A DNA stretch of 64,000 nucleotides from Murdochiella sp. Marseille-P8839 (GCA_019753405.1 JAIKLF010000005.1:62001-126000); one strand, 5' to 3'. Shown: positions 16,302 through 25,347, numbered from the stretch's first letter. Notes: generated by a model from the sequence alone, not told the origin. Made by a program: numbers and translations.

Positions 16302-18722
16302 ATGTTACCCCAATATTATGAAGCGAAAAAAACGGTATTGCCCATACTGCTGGTGCGTGGTTCCGTGGTTTTTCCGAACCAGGTCATTCATTTTGACTTG
16401 GAAAGCGAAGAGGCGGAAAGCGTTCTGGAATGGGCAACACGCAATCATTCTCCTGTCGTGGTCGTTTCCATGTTGGATCCCACTATTGAGGAGCCGACAC
16501 TGGGCGATTTTGCCGAATTCGGTACGATTTGCACTATCCGCCAGTCCTTCCGCCTTCCCGGCGGACCGAGTAAGGTTGTCGTGGAGGGGAATGCACGGGC
16601 AAAAATTACGCATATTATCCGCACCGACCCCTATGTGGAGGGGGAAGTGTTGGAATACACCTATTCCCCGGAACGTGTTGATCGGGATGAAAAACTGAAA
16701 AATGTAATGCGTTTGACGGCGACGTCGGCGGTGAATTATCTGAAGGAATCGATGCAGGTGCCGGAAGTGTTCCTGTTTCCGCTATTGGATGCGGAGGACC
16801 CCGGAATGCTCAGCGACGAGCTGGCCACCCATCTGGATCTTCGGCATGATGAAGAACTGGATCTGCTGCAAGAGCTGGATCTGCAGGAACGTTTGTATAA
16901 ACTTCGTGCCGACATTTCCCTGCTGACGAAACTTTCCCGTTTGGATAAGGAAATTAACGAAAAAGCGCAGGAACGCTTGCAGCAGTCACAAAAGGAATTT
17001 GTTCTGCGCGAACAGATCAATATCCTGCGTGCGGAACTGGGGGAAACTGAAGGGGATCCCGACACGCTGGTGGATGAATATCGCGAAACCTTTGCGGCGC
17101 TGCCGCTTTCGGAAGAAGCGCGTTCGGCGGTGGACAAGGAATTGGACCGCTTGGCCTATCTGTCCCCAATGTCACCGGATGTCAATGTCTCGCGCACCTA
17201 TTTAGACACATTGGCTTCCCTTCCTTGGGGAAGTTATACGGAAGATGTCGAAGACCTTTCCTACAGTCAGCATATCCTGGACCGCGATCACTACGGCTTA
17301 CGCGAAGTAAAAGAGCGCATTCTGGAGTTTATTGCGGTGCGTCAACTGCGCAAAGACTCCAAAGGCTCCATTCTTTGCTTCGTCGGCCCGCCGGGTGTGG
17401 GCAAAACCTCTATTGCACGCGGTATTGCGGCATCCATCGGGCGAAAATTCGTTTCGATGCGCCTGGGCGGTGTCTCCGATGAAGCGGAAATTCGCGGACA
17501 TCGAAAGACCTATGTTGGTGCTATGCCTGGGCGTATTATTTATCATATGACGAAGGCAAAGAGCATGAATCCGGTATTTTTGCTGGATGAAGTGGATAAG
17601 ATCGGCAGCGATTTTCGCGGCGATCCGGCCAGTGCATTGTTGGAAGTGCTGGATCCGGAGCAGAATATGGCATTTCAGGATCGCTTTTTGGAAATCCCCT
17701 TTGATCTTTCGCAGGTCATGTTCATCACGACGGCAAACACAACGGAAACCATTCCGCGTCCGTTGCTGGATCGTATGGAAGTCATCCGCATCGAAGGCTA
17801 TACCGACCAGGAAAAAATGGTTATTGCCAAACATCATCTGTTGCCCAAAGCGCGCAAAGAAAGCGGCTTAACGACGAAGCAACTCTCGCTTCCTCCTGCG
17901 ATTCTGGCGGATGTATTGCATTTTTATACGCGTGAGGCGGGTGTACGCGAATTGGAACGCCAGATCGAAAAGATTTGCCGTCGCGCGGCAAAAAGCATTG
18001 TGTCAGGGGAAGAAACGGTGCGCGTCGGAAAAAAGAATCTGCCGGATTTTCTGGGCATGCCGAAATATGCCGATGAGCCGCTGGCAAAGACGCCGCAAAT
18101 CGGCGTGGTAAACGGATTGGCCTGGACAGAGGTCGGGGGTGAGATTCTCAAAGTAGAGGCGAACCTCATGACGGGGCACGGCGGTGTGCTGACGACGGGC
18201 TCCATTGGCGACGTCATGCGTGAATCGGCGCAATTGTCGTTGTCGTTTGTGCGCGCGAATGCGAAACGTTACGGCATTGATCCGGGATTCTACAATTATT
18301 ACGATACGCACATCCATATGCCGGAGGGCGCTGTGCCGAAAGATGGCCCTTCTGCCGGTATTACCATTTTGACCGCTCTGGTTTCGGCGCTTACCAAGCG
18401 TCCGGTACGCAATGATATTGCGATGACCGGAGAAATGACCCTGACCGGCCAGGTTCTTGCCATCGGCGGATTGAAGGAAAAGGTCTTGGCGGCGCGTCGC
18501 TACCACATTACGACCATCTTTTTACCGAAAGAAAATCATCGCGATTTGATGGAGATCGAAGAGGAAGTGAAGGAAGGCTTGCACTTCGTGGAGATTTCCC
18601 ATGTTGATGAAGTCATTCAGGCCGCTCTTCTGGAGCCGGTGGAAAGCAAAAAGCCCATCGTTTTTCAGGCAGAGAAGATGCCCAACCTCGGTTTTCATTT
18701 TGCCCCGTCTGCGAACCTTTGA
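16302..18722 (+). CDS. lon: ATP-dependent protease Lon
   Basis: The 806-residue product has the N-terminal LAN domain ([14 protein letters not shown]), a central AAA+ module with Walker A GPPGVGKT and Walker [10 protein letters not shown], and the C-terminal protease domain with Ser near 683 ([10 protein letters not shown]) and Lys near 726 ([10 protein letters not shown]). Lon degrades misfolded and regulatory proteins. The ATG at 16302 follows TAGGAGGAAC. The coding frame upstream crosses the terminator and is rejected. Repeats follow the stop. Confidence 0.96.
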   Translation: MLPQYYEAKKTVLPILLVRGSVVFPNQVIHFDLESEEAESVLEWATRNHSPVVVVSMLDPTIEEPTLGDFAEFGTICTIRQSFRLPGGPSKVVVEGNARAKITHIIRTDPYVEGEVLEYTYSPERVDRDEKLKNVMRLTATSAVNYLKESMQVPEVFLFPLLDAEDPGMLSDELATHLDLRHDEELDLLQELDLQERLYKLRADISLLTKLSRLDKEINEKAQERLQQSQKEFVLREQINILRAELGETEGDPDTLVDEYRETFAALPLSEEARSAVDKELDRLAYLSPMSPDVNVSRTYLDTLASLPWGSYTEDVEDLSYSQHILDRDHYGLREVKERILEFIAVRQLRKDSKGSILCFVGPPGVGKTSIARGIAASIGRKFVSMRLGGVSDEAEIRGHRKTYVGAMPGRIIYHMTKAKSMNPVFLLDEVDKIGSDFRGDPASALLEVLDPEQNMAFQDRFLEIPFDLSQVMFITTANTTETIPRPLLDRMEVIRIEGYTDQEKMVIAKHHLLPKARKESGLTTKQLSLPPAILADVLHFYTREAGVRELERQIEKICRRAAKSIVSGEETVRVGKKNLPDFLGMPKYADEPLAKTPQIGVVNGLAWTEVGGEILKVEANLMTGHGGVLTTGSIGDVMRESAQLSLSFVRANAKRYGIDPGFYNYYDTHIHMPEGAVPKDGPSAGITILTALVSALTKRPVRNDIAMTGEMTLTGQVLAIGGLKEKVLAARRYHITTIFLPKENHRDLMEIEEEVKEGLHFVEISHVDEVIQAALLEPVESKKPIVFQAEKMPNLGFHFAPSANL

Positions 18723-18765
18723 TGACGATAACTGCGCCCTGGCACAACACCGAAGCGAATCGTCG

Positions 18766-18921
18766 AGACAGCGATAAGCTGTGCATAAGGTCGGCGAAGA
18801 CAGAGACTGTTCAATATGGACAGCGAAGAAAGCAGACTGTGCTTAAAAGATAGCGAGGAAAGCAGGCTGTGCATGACGGACTGCGAAGATAGCAGACTGT
18901 GCATAATGGACTGCGAAACGG
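18766..18921 (+). repeat. 30-bp tandem repeat downstream of lon
   Basis: Three clear 30-base units start at 18819, 18849 and 18879 (core GCGAAGAAAGCAGACTGTGC), with a degenerate unit at 18789, a partial one from 18766 and a part unit after 18909. The repeat is confined to the lon-engB gap. No convincing coding potential. Confidence 0.8.
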
Positions 18922-18933
18922 ACAGGAGAAACC

Positions 18934-19545
18934 ATGAAAGTCATCACCTCTGCATTAGAAGCCATGGCGGTTGATCCTGCCCAGTATCCGAAAGAGGAGC
19001 TGCCGGAAATCGCCTTTGCCGGACGTTCGAATGTAGGAAAATCAACGTTAATCAACACCTTTTGTCAACGAAAAAAATTAGCCTATACGTCTTCTACGCC
19101 GGGAAAAAATCGTACAGTGAATTTCTACGGCGTGGAGGCGGAGTGGGCGGATACACGTCATCGGTTCCGGCTGGTGGACCTTCCGGGCTACGGATATGCG
19201 AAAGTCGCACGGCATGCGCAGGACGACTGGGCCAAAAGTATCAACACATATCTTGAGGAGCGAAAAGGGTTATTGGAAGTGATTCTGCTCTGTGATTTGC
19301 GTCACGCGCCGACCGCGCAGGACATCCAAATGATGGAATGGATTCGTGCACAAGGGTATCGCGGTCTGGTTATTGCAACCAAGGCGGATAAGCTCCCCAC
19401 CACCAAGGTGCTTGCACAGCGCAACGCGATGGCGAAGGCATTAGCTGTTTCGAAGGAAGACGTCTATCCGTATGCCGGGAGCGTCGCGACAAAGTCCTTC
19501 GGCATTGAAGAGATTCGGGCGTTGTTTTGCACGCTGTTGTCCTAA
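18934..19545 (+). CDS. engB: Ribosome biogenesis GTPase EngB/YsxC
   Basis: The 203-residue GTPase assists large-subunit assembly. It has G1 GRSNVGKST, the switch region SSTPGKNRTVNFY, G3 DLPGYGYAKV and G4 TKADKL. Position after lon is the usual one in Bacillota. ACAGGAG precedes the ATG. Confidence 0.95.
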   Translation: MKVITSALEAMAVDPAQYPKEELPEIAFAGRSNVGKSTLINTFCQRKKLAYTSSTPGKNRTVNFYGVEAEWADTRHRFRLVDLPGYGYAKVARHAQDDWAKSINTYLEERKGLLEVILLCDLRHAPTAQDIQMMEWIRAQGYRGLVIATKADKLPTTKVLAQRNAMAKALAVSKEDVYPYAGSVATKSFGIEEIRALFCTLLS

Positions 19546-19616
19546 GATGCCCGAAGAGGAAACATCGTCTTTACCTTCTCTTTATTAGACGCTGCTTTTC
19601 TTGTGCTCGCCTTTGC

Positions 19617-19622
19617 TATACT
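19617..19622 (+). promoter_or_regulatory. Possible -10 element for the glycosyltransferase gene
   Basis: TATACT lies 22 bases before the ATG. The -35 region is weak. Confidence 0.35.
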
Positions 19623-19643
19623 TAACAGGAGAAAGGGAACGAT

Positions 19644-20807
19644 ATGAAAGTATTACTCACCAGCGATTTAAATCCGGATACCGTCAACGGGGTTATCGTT
19701 TCCGTGCTCATGCTCAAACAGGAGCTGGAACGTCAGGGCTGTGAGGTAAAATTGCTCACGCTCTCTTCTACGCGGGAGACGTATCGGGAGGGAGAGATTT
19801 ATTATGTCGGTTCGATTCCCCTGGATGCGATTTATCCCGATTTACGTGCTTCGCTGAATACGCGCAGTGCGCTGGTGGATGAACTGATTGCCTGGAAGCC
19901 GGATATCATTCATTCGCAGTGTGAATTTTTCACCTATTCCTTTGTGCAGCGGATTGCTAAGCATTGTCACTGTCCAATTATCCATACTTACCACACACAA
20001 TACGAGTACTATACAAAATACGTTTTGCCGGGCAATTGGGACGGCTTTCTGGCGCGCGTGATGGCTTTGCGCCTGCGCTCCGCTGACGTCGTCATCGCAC
20101 CGACGGAAAAAACGAAAAACTATCTGCTGAGCGAAAACATCTGTTCTTCCGTGCGGGTCATCCCGACGGGAATCGATCTGGAAGCATTTTCGCGTGCCGG
20201 CACACCGGAAGAAATGGCTGTGCTGCGAAAAAAGCTGGGCGTACCGTCTTCTTGGCGCCTCTACGGCAATGTAGGGCGCGTGGCGCAGGAAAAGAATCTG
20301 GATGAAGTGCTCGCCATCCATCAGCGCGTGCGTGAACAGCGCGATGATGTGGGATTGCTTATTGTCGGTGATGGCGCCGGAATGAAACAGCTAAAAAAAC
20401 AAATTGAGGAACGTGCACTGGGCGAGAGTGTTTTTCTTACCGGCATGGTACCGAAAGAAACGGTGGGGTCCTATTATCAGCTGCTGGATTTCTTCATCTC
20501 GGCTTCGGTATCGGAAACGCAGGGACTAACCTATATTGAAGCACTGGCCAATGGCCGCCCGGTCATTGCGCGGCGGGATGACGCGATTGCGCATGTGGTG
20601 CAAAGCGATGTCAACGGCTACCAGTATGACACGACGGATGAGTGCGTAAATATTCTTTTGCAGCTTCTCGCAGATGACGCTTTGTATGCCCGTTGGAAAC
20701 AGGGTGCATGGGAAAGCCGTGATCAATTCAGCAAGAAACATTTCGGTGAGCGCGTGTTTGCGCTCTATCAGGAACAGTTGCGTGTAGCCGAAGAAAACAA
20801 AGGCTGA
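19644..20807 (+). CDS. GT4 family glycosyltransferase, probably glycolipid synthesis
   Basis: The 387-residue product has a GT-B fold: N-terminal SDLNPDTVNGV loop, the acceptor-side motif HTYHTQYEYY, a C-terminal nucleotide-sugar domain with GRVAQEKN and the EX7E motif in SETQGLTYIEALANGRPVI. The acceptor-side motif resembles diacylglycerol glucosyltransferases of Gram-positive bacteria, so membrane glycolipid or lipoteichoic-acid anchor synthesis is likely but unproven. The N terminus lacks a signal peptide. AGGAG precedes the ATG. It is followed by short repeats and the VTT membrane gene. Confidence 0.8.
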   Translation: MKVLLTSDLNPDTVNGVIVSVLMLKQELERQGCEVKLLTLSSTRETYREGEIYYVGSIPLDAIYPDLRASLNTRSALVDELIAWKPDIIHSQCEFFTYSFVQRIAKHCHCPIIHTYHTQYEYYTKYVLPGNWDGFLARVMALRLRSADVVIAPTEKTKNYLLSENICSSVRVIPTGIDLEAFSRAGTPEEMAVLRKKLGVPSSWRLYGNVGRVAQEKNLDEVLAIHQRVREQRDDVGLLIVGDGAGMKQLKKQIEERALGESVFLTGMVPKETVGSYYQLLDFFISASVSETQGLTYIEALANGRPVIARRDDAIAHVVQSDVNGYQYDTTDECVNILLQLLADDALYARWKQGAWESRDQFSKKHFGERVFALYQEQLRVAEENKG

Positions 20808-20905
20808 TTTCCGAACAGAACGACACAACATCTGATTCTGGCAAAGTGATGTCAAGGCGGATTCCGGGCAGAACGAAACAAACTGATTCCGTGTAGAGCG
20901 AAGCC
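20803..20905 (+). repeat. Degenerate 26-28 bp tandem repeat after the glycosyltransferase gene
   Basis: Four diverged units begin with CTGATTTCCG, CTGATTCTGG, CGGATTCCGG and CTGATTCCG, and several continue into AGAACGA-ACAA. The first overlaps the end of the coding region. Confidence 0.5.
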
Positions 20906-20919
20906 TCGAAGGAGGATTG

Positions 20920-21723
20920 ATGACAGATCCTACGACAACGAATAACGAAGAAAAGCAGGAACAGGAAAACGAAATAGAAAAAGAGAACGAGCACGAGAAG
21001 GAACACGAGAAAGAGCGCGAGAAGGAGCCTGAGAAAGAGCACGGGAAAGAGCATGAACACTCTATTTCGTCGTGGCGAAAGGCACATCCGATTGATCCCG
21101 TGAAGTCGGCAAAGTTACGTCGTCTGGTGACGATCGCTACGATTATAGGTATCTCTATCTGTATCGTGCTCGGCCTCTATGGATGGCATTTGGGCATTTT
21201 CACCAATACGGAGAAGATGCAGGAATTCATCTCCCGTTCGGGGGCATGGGGTGTTTTCTTTTTCTTCCTGTTGCAGATTATCCAATGTATTATTCCCATT
21301 ATTCCGGGGAATGTGACCTCTCTTTTCGGCATCTACTTTTTTGGACCGCTTCCGGGCTTTCTGCTCAACTATCTGGGAATCTGTACCGGCGAGGTGATTA
21401 TTTTTCTACTTGCCCGTGCATTCGGCCCGACGTTTGTCCATGCCTTGATGAAGCCGCAGACTTTTGACAAATACAGCAAATGGTTGGATGCCAATGATGA
21501 GAAGATTAAAAAGTTCTTCATTTGGACGATGGTGCTCCCCGGTATGCCGGATGATGTGATCTGTATGATTATGGGGCTGACGAAAATGCCGTTTAAGACG
21601 TTTTTTCTTCATTTGCTTTGGACCAAAGTGCCGGCACTGCTTGTGTACACGTTCTTCTTGGACTATGCCTTCAAACAGGGCGGTGAGTTCTTCCGCTGGT
21701 TGAAAGCGACCTTTATGAGCTAA
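20920..21723 (+). CDS. VTT/DedA-like (TVP38/TMEM64) membrane protein
   Basis: The 267-residue product has an unusual N-terminal extension (residues about 9-48) almost wholly of Glu, Lys and His in a KEHEKE pattern. It is followed by a transmembrane segment near 70-90 and a VTT domain with the re-entrant motif PIIPGNVTSLFG, GEVIIFLLARAFG and a C-terminal membrane segment. VTT proteins act in lipid scrambling or small-solute transport; the substrate here is unknown. The ATG at 20920 has AAGGAGG four bases upstream. A strong terminator that is also the first palindrome of Array A follows. Confidence 0.8.
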   Translation: MTDPTTTNNEEKQEQENEIEKENEHEKEHEKEREKEPEKEHGKEHEHSISSWRKAHPIDPVKSAKLRRLVTIATIIGISICIVLGLYGWHLGIFTNTEKMQEFISRSGAWGVFFFFLLQIIQCIIPIIPGNVTSLFGIYFFGPLPGFLLNYLGICTGEVIIFLLARAFGPTFVHALMKPQTFDKYSKWLDANDEKIKKFFIWTMVLPGMPDDVICMIMGLTKMPFKTFFLHLLWTKVPALLVYTFFLDYAFKQGGEFFRWLKATFMS

Positions 21724-21785
21724 AAAGATTGGCCTGTTGACGACTCTTGTTTCTTGGACAGAGCCTGACAACCTTTTGAATTTAA

Positions 21786-21816
21786 GCCGTCAGGGGTGGC
21801 CCCCCTGACGGCTTTT
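21786..21816 (+). terminator. Terminator of the VTT gene; first palindrome of Array A
   Basis: Arms 21786-21796 and 21802-21812 (11 bp, GCCGTCAGGGG and its complement) are followed by TTTT. Its inner CAGGGG...CCCCTG core is in register with the palindrome array that follows. Confidence 0.8.
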
Positions 21817-22705
21817 CATATTATGTCTTTATCAGGGATGCGGTCCCTGGCGATGTTCTAATTCCGTCGTTTCCCAGGGTTAATCAAGCCCTGACGATGT
21901 TCGACATTACGTGTTTATCAGGGTTGTCGACCCTGGCGATGTTCCATTTTCGTCGTTTCCCAGGGGCGATCGGCCCCTGTTAACGTTCGATATTACGCTT
22001 TTATCAGGGCTGTCACCCCTGATGTCTTTCCGTATTACATTTTTATCAGGGGCACCGTCCCTGCCGATGTTGCATTTTCATCGTTTCTCAGGGTTGATTG
22101 AGCCCTGACGATTCTTCATATTATGTCTTTATCAGGGATGCTGTCCCTGACGATGTTTTATTTCCGCTATTTCTCAGGATTAATCGGTCCCTGATAACGT
22201 TCGATATTATGCTTTTATCAGGGACAGCACCCCTGATGACTTTCCATATTATGTCTTTCCCAGGGTCGCCGTCCCTGCCGATGTTTCATTTTCGCAGTTT
22301 CTCAGGGTTGATCGAGCCCTGACAACATTCAGCATTACGGTTTTATCAGGATCGCCGCGCCTGATGTTTTTCTGTATTACATTTTTATCAGGGTCGCTGT
22401 CCCTGATGATGTTCTATTGCCGTCGTTTCTCAGGGCTGATCGAACCCTGACAACGTTCCGTATTACGTCTTTATCAGGATCGCCGTCCCTCACGACTTTT
22501 CATATTATGTCTTTTCCAGGGACGCTGTCCCTGACGATATCCCATTTCCGTCATTTCTCAGGGTTAATCGAGCCCTGACAACGTTCGATATTACGTGTTT
22601 ATCAGGGTCACCATCCCTGACGATGTCCCGTTTCTGTCGTTTTCCAGGGTTGATCAGACCCTGATAACGTTCGATATTACATTTTTATCAGGGCCGAGGC
22701 CTTTA
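21791..22705 (+). repeat. Array A: 22 CAGGG...CCCTG palindromes with constant 25-nt linkers
   Basis: Palindromes start at 21791, 21833, 21875, 21919, 21961, 22005, 22047, 22089, 22133, 22175, 22219, 22261, 22303, 22347, 22389, 22431, 22475, 22517, 22559, 22603, 22645 and 22689. Each is 17 or 19 nt, and every linker between complete ones is exactly 25 nt, so the period is 42 or 44. Long palindromes (loop core near GATCG) never stand next to each other. Linkers are AT-rich and fall into related families (GATGTTCCATTTTCGTCGTTT-like and AACGTTCGATATTACGT-like). The last unit is degenerate. No reading frame fits. It is not a CRISPR array because the linkers are related. Confidence 0.9.
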
Positions 22706-22875
22706 TCGCTGCGACGTTTCCTCTAAAGATACAGAGGGACGCGGCCTTAATGGACACGACGCTTCCTCTAACAATACAGGTCCTACAACATATGCGTTGG
22801 GAGAGCATAAAAAGCTGTGGGATACGGTGAGACAAAATGGAAACGCGGGCGAGACACGACATATGAGAGAATTAA
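22706..22875. other. Intergenic region between Array A and the nuclease-like gene
   Basis: The stretch holds a near-direct repeat (CGACGTTTCCTCTAAAGATACAG and CGACGCTTCCTCTAACAATACAG at about 22712 and 22758) and a small hairpin (22720-22737). I see no gene. Confidence 0.4.
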
Positions 22876-22904
22876 TTGAACGTAGAGAACTCGATGTTTA
22901 TAGA
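22876..22904 (+). promoter_or_regulatory. Possible promoter of the first nuclease-like gene
   Basis: TTGAAC (22876-22881) and TATAGA (22899-22904) have a 17-base spacer, 30 bases before the start codon. Confidence 0.5.
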
Positions 22905-22933
22905 GAAATATGCCGATAAGGAGGTGGTCAAGC

Positions 22934-23743
22934 ATGATGGAGAAAGATGACATCGCGAAAGCAAGAACAAAGTTAAAACAGCTAAGCGCTTGTTTGCGCA
23001 TGCTTCAACCGGAGTATTTAGAAGGAAGACTGGAAATTAAAACCAATGCGAAGACGCCAGAATACTTTTGGCACACCAACCGGAACGGCAGAATCAAACG
23101 AAGCTATATTCCAAAATCACAGCTGGATTGCGCAAAGGCTCTTGCCCAAATCAGTTATAACGAAAAGGTTGCGCGGCGACTAGAGAGCCTGTCAAGAAAG
23201 TTACCTTTATCCATCAGTGAAATCGACCAGGCGGTAAATCAAGTGTACCTTGATTTGCATCCTTTACGAAGAGAGCTCGTCGTGCCTGTGCAAAAAACGG
23301 AAGAGCAAAAATTTGAAGCTTGGAAAAAACAAAGCTATGAAGGACTACCGTTTCGGGAGGGAGATACGACGGAAATTGTTACCAATCTTCAGGAGCAAGT
23401 TCGTTCAAAATCGGAAAAAATTTTAGCAGACTATTTTCTTTCGCAAGGCATCTTTTACAAATATGAGTGTCCACTATATCTTTCGGACACTATAGTTTAC
23501 TATCCGGATTTCACCTTTTTTCACCCACGGCGGAATTATGAAATCTATTGGGAGCATTTTGGCCGGATGGACCTTCCCTCGTATGCCATTAACGCCGTAA
23601 AGAAAATACGCTTGTATGAGGAAAATGGAATTTTTCTTGGCAAACGGCTCATCATCACTTTTGAAGGGAATCCGCTTGTTTTAGATATGCAACGCGTGCA
23701 AGCACTCATTGACCAATTTGAGCTACGACTTTGTGCAAGATAA
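22934..23743 (+). CDS. PD-(D/E)XK-like nuclease-fold protein, paralogue 1
   Basis: The 269-residue product is uncharacterised. Its C-terminal half has a restriction-endonuclease-like pattern: VRSKSEKILAD (Glu161), YKYECPLYL (Glu178), YPDFTF (Asp192) and YEIYWEHFGRMD (Glu203, Glu207, His208). A helical N-terminal half (1-150) precedes it. The same blocks recur in the paralogue at 43025. Proteins with this pattern are, from memory, multi-copy hypothetical proteins in Clostridia. Nuclease activity is inferred; the usual lysine of the third motif is not obvious. AAGGAGGT lies eight bases before the ATG. It lies 230 bp after Array A. Confidence 0.65.
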   Translation: MMEKDDIAKARTKLKQLSACLRMLQPEYLEGRLEIKTNAKTPEYFWHTNRNGRIKRSYIPKSQLDCAKALAQISYNEKVARRLESLSRKLPLSISEIDQAVNQVYLDLHPLRRELVVPVQKTEEQKFEAWKKQSYEGLPFREGDTTEIVTNLQEQVRSKSEKILADYFLSQGIFYKYECPLYLSDTIVYYPDFTFFHPRRNYEIYWEHFGRMDLPSYAINAVKKIRLYEENGIFLGKRLIITFEGNPLVLDMQRVQALIDQFELRLCAR

Positions 23744-23766
23744 GAGCGCAGGGCGGCTCTTATTTG
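23741..23766 (+). terminator. Weak terminator at the stop of the first nuclease-like gene
   Basis: TAAGAGC and GCTCTTA (23741-23747, 23756-23762) pair across an eight-base loop; the arm includes the stop codon, and only a short T run follows. Confidence 0.5.
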
Positions 23767-23887
23767 ATTCCCATGCCAAATTTTTGAGAGGATACGCCGA
23801 AAAAGATCCGCTATATCGGATTTTGATCTTGTTGAAGAAGGATAACACGGCCGGCACGTTGTCTACCAGGGCGGAGTAAACAAAGAA

Positions 23888-23927
23888 GCGGCGTCCGAAC
23901 TCATCGTTCGGGCGCCGCCTTTCTTTT
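23888..23927 (+). terminator. Rho-independent terminator
   Basis: Thirteen-base arms (23888-23900, 23906-23918; one G-T pair) with a five-base loop are followed by CTTTCTTTT. The stretch 23767-23887 before it shows no gene I recognise. Confidence 0.75.
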
Positions 23928-23960
23928 CAACTATAGTGCTAATTGATGCGCCATCTCTCC

Positions 23961-24110
23961 CCGTAAAGCAACATCTCTTTCTGTAAAGCAAGATTTCTTT
24001 CCGTAAAGCAACATTTCTTTTCAGAGAGAAGCCTTTCTTTCCGTAGAGCAACCCTCTTTTCGCAGAGAAGCCCTCTTTTCAAAGGAACATTTCTCTTTCC
24101 GGAGAGCAAA
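23961..24110. repeat. 20-bp tandem repeat, about eight units
   Basis: Units near CCGTAAAGCAACATTTCTTT start at 23961, 23981, 24001, 24021, 24041, 24061 and, less well conserved, near 24080 and 24100. The period is exactly 20 over the first six. It lies between the terminator at 23888 and the rubredoxin gene and encodes nothing recognisable. Confidence 0.85.
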
Positions 24111-24160
24111 TCGCATCTTCACTGTCTATGCGTACGCCTTTTACGTTATCGGCGTTGCCG

Positions 24161-24325
24161 TTATTCGTTTACCGGTTCAAACTCGTCTTTGCCTACACCA
24201 CAGACCGGGCAAACCCAATCCTCCGGAAGGTCTTCAAACGCCGTACCCGGTTTGATTCCATTCTCGGGATCGCCGATTTCGGGATCGTAAATGTGTCCAC
24301 AAGCGGTGCATTCATATTTTTTCAT
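24161..24325 (-). CDS. Rubredoxin
   Basis: The 54-residue product has the two rubredoxin iron motifs: Cys6-Cys9 ([12 protein letters not shown]) and Cys39-Cys42 ([14 protein letters not shown]), plus the [20 protein letters not shown] core. It carries single electrons and in anaerobes often supports oxygen or peroxide detoxification. ATGGAGGAAAA precedes the start codon on the minus strand. No redox partner gene is adjacent. Confidence 0.96.
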   Translation of the reverse strand: MKKYECTACGHIYDPEIGDPENGIKPGTAFEDLPEDWVCPVCGVGKDEFEPVNE

Positions 24326-24732
24326 GCTTTTTCCTCCATCTTATTTATTTGATTCATTTCATCGCACTCCCATCAAGTGCTGTCGCACTTGCATAAGCGC
24401 TATTCTATGTATACCATATTTCCTTTTCTTCAAACGATCCTTGTCTTATGTCTGTACTTTTAAACACTTTTCGAGTAGTTTCTAGTACTTTCGAGTAACT
24501 GAAGCGGTAACATCTCCATGGCCCATTTGTTAGCAAACATTAACAGAGAATCACCGTTCTTGGTAGCATGCGCCTTTCCCGCTTCATCCGTTATGAGTCG
24601 CATTTGTTTGGGTATGAAAAGAACGAAATCAAAAGGAAAGAATCCGAAAGAAGCCAAAGAAATAGACCCGAAAGAAACTAAAGAAATATACCTTTTTCCC
24701 GGGCAACGAAGCCAAACCGAAAGGAGGATTTC
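24326..24732. other. Intergenic region between rubredoxin and the anti-sigma-type ATPase gene
   Basis: It must hold the rubredoxin promoter (a TATACA-like box near 24407-24415 on the minus strand is weak). Plus-strand 24610-24700 is rich in AAAGAA with AAAGAAAT repeats. A plus-strand frame of 72 codons (24518-24736) overlaps the next start but has no ribosome site or recognisable product. I see no supported gene. Confidence 0.4.
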
Positions 24733-25146
24733 GTGACGTATTTTTATTCGTGCGCCGTACCGAGCGAAATCGCTTCGGTATGCGCGACCGTTCGCGAGCA
24801 AATTGCAAATATGCGAGAGCAGTGTGCGTTGGACAGTGAGCAGCTGATGGATCTGCGCCTTATTCTCAGCGAGCTCATGATTAACGGCTGCGAACACGGC
24901 AACCACAATGATCACGGTAAGCGTGTGCATTTGCGTCTCATGGTCACCGATACGCTGATTCATATCCGTGTACGTGACGAAGGCAGCGGATTTGAGCTGA
25001 ATCTGGAAACAAACGAAAAGAATCATCTGGATTGCGGCGGGCGTGGCCTGCGCATCGTTGCGAAACTGGTGGACGAAATGGACGTCAAGCGAAACGAAGT
25101 CCATTGCGTTTTGCGTCGCACAAGGCGCCTTTCACCAAAACATTAG
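24733..25146 (+). CDS. Anti-sigma-factor-like histidine kinase ATPase (RsbW/SpoIIAB type)
   Basis: The 137-residue protein is a lone GHKL ATPase domain: N-box LSELMINGCEHGN (Glu47, Asn51), G1 box DEGSGF (82-87) and G2 box CGGRGLRIV (101-109). This is the HATPase_c_2 layout of serine kinases that bind and inhibit sigma factors or phosphorylate STAS proteins. No sigma or STAS gene is adjacent, so the target is unknown. It starts at GTG with AAGGAGG seven bases upstream. The last nine codons are made of the first unit of the repeat that follows. Confidence 0.8.
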   Translation: MTYFYSCAVPSEIASVCATVREQIANMREQCALDSEQLMDLRLILSELMINGCEHGNHNDHGKRVHLRLMVTDTLIHIRVRDEGSGFELNLETNEKNHLDCGGRGLRIVAKLVDEMDVKRNEVHCVLRRTRRLSPKH

Positions 25147-25325
25147 CCGCACAAGACGTCTTTCACTGAAATTTTAGCCACAAGGCACTTTTCACTGAAA
25201 CAGTAGCCAAAAGACGTCTTTCACCGAAACATTAGTAGCACAAGGCGTCTTTCATCGAAATATTAGCTGCACAAGGCGCTTTTCATCAAAACAGTAGCAG
25301 ATCAAGGCCTTTCACCGAAAGGATA
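25115..25325 (+). repeat. About 31-bp tandem repeat running out of the ATPase gene
   Basis: Some seven units near GCACAAGGCGTCTTTCACCG followed by AAACATTAGC follow one another with small length changes. The first unit encodes the C terminus of the preceding gene, so the repeat may have grown from the gene's 3' end. Confidence 0.8.
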
Positions 25326-25347
25326 AAAAATCGCGAATAGGACACGC

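Noticed and set aside
18695-18904. Minus-strand frame through the lon-engB repeat
   Set aside because: It is a Ser/Leu repeat generated by the 30-bp tandem repeat, without start signals.
21791-22705. CRISPR array
   Set aside because: The palindromes vary in length and sequence, linkers are homologous to each other rather than unique, and no cas gene is near.
23767-23887. Gene remnant after paralogue 1
   Set aside because: Short frames (for example one ending at TAA 23878) have no motif or start site that I can support.
24518-24736. Plus-strand frame of 72 codons overlapping the ATPase start
   Set aside because: No ribosome site, low-complexity Lys/Glu tail, no family match.
24460-25104. 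Minus-strand frame of 214 codons
   Set aside because: Most of it lies antisense to the clear ATPase gene, with no ribosome site and no recognisable motif.
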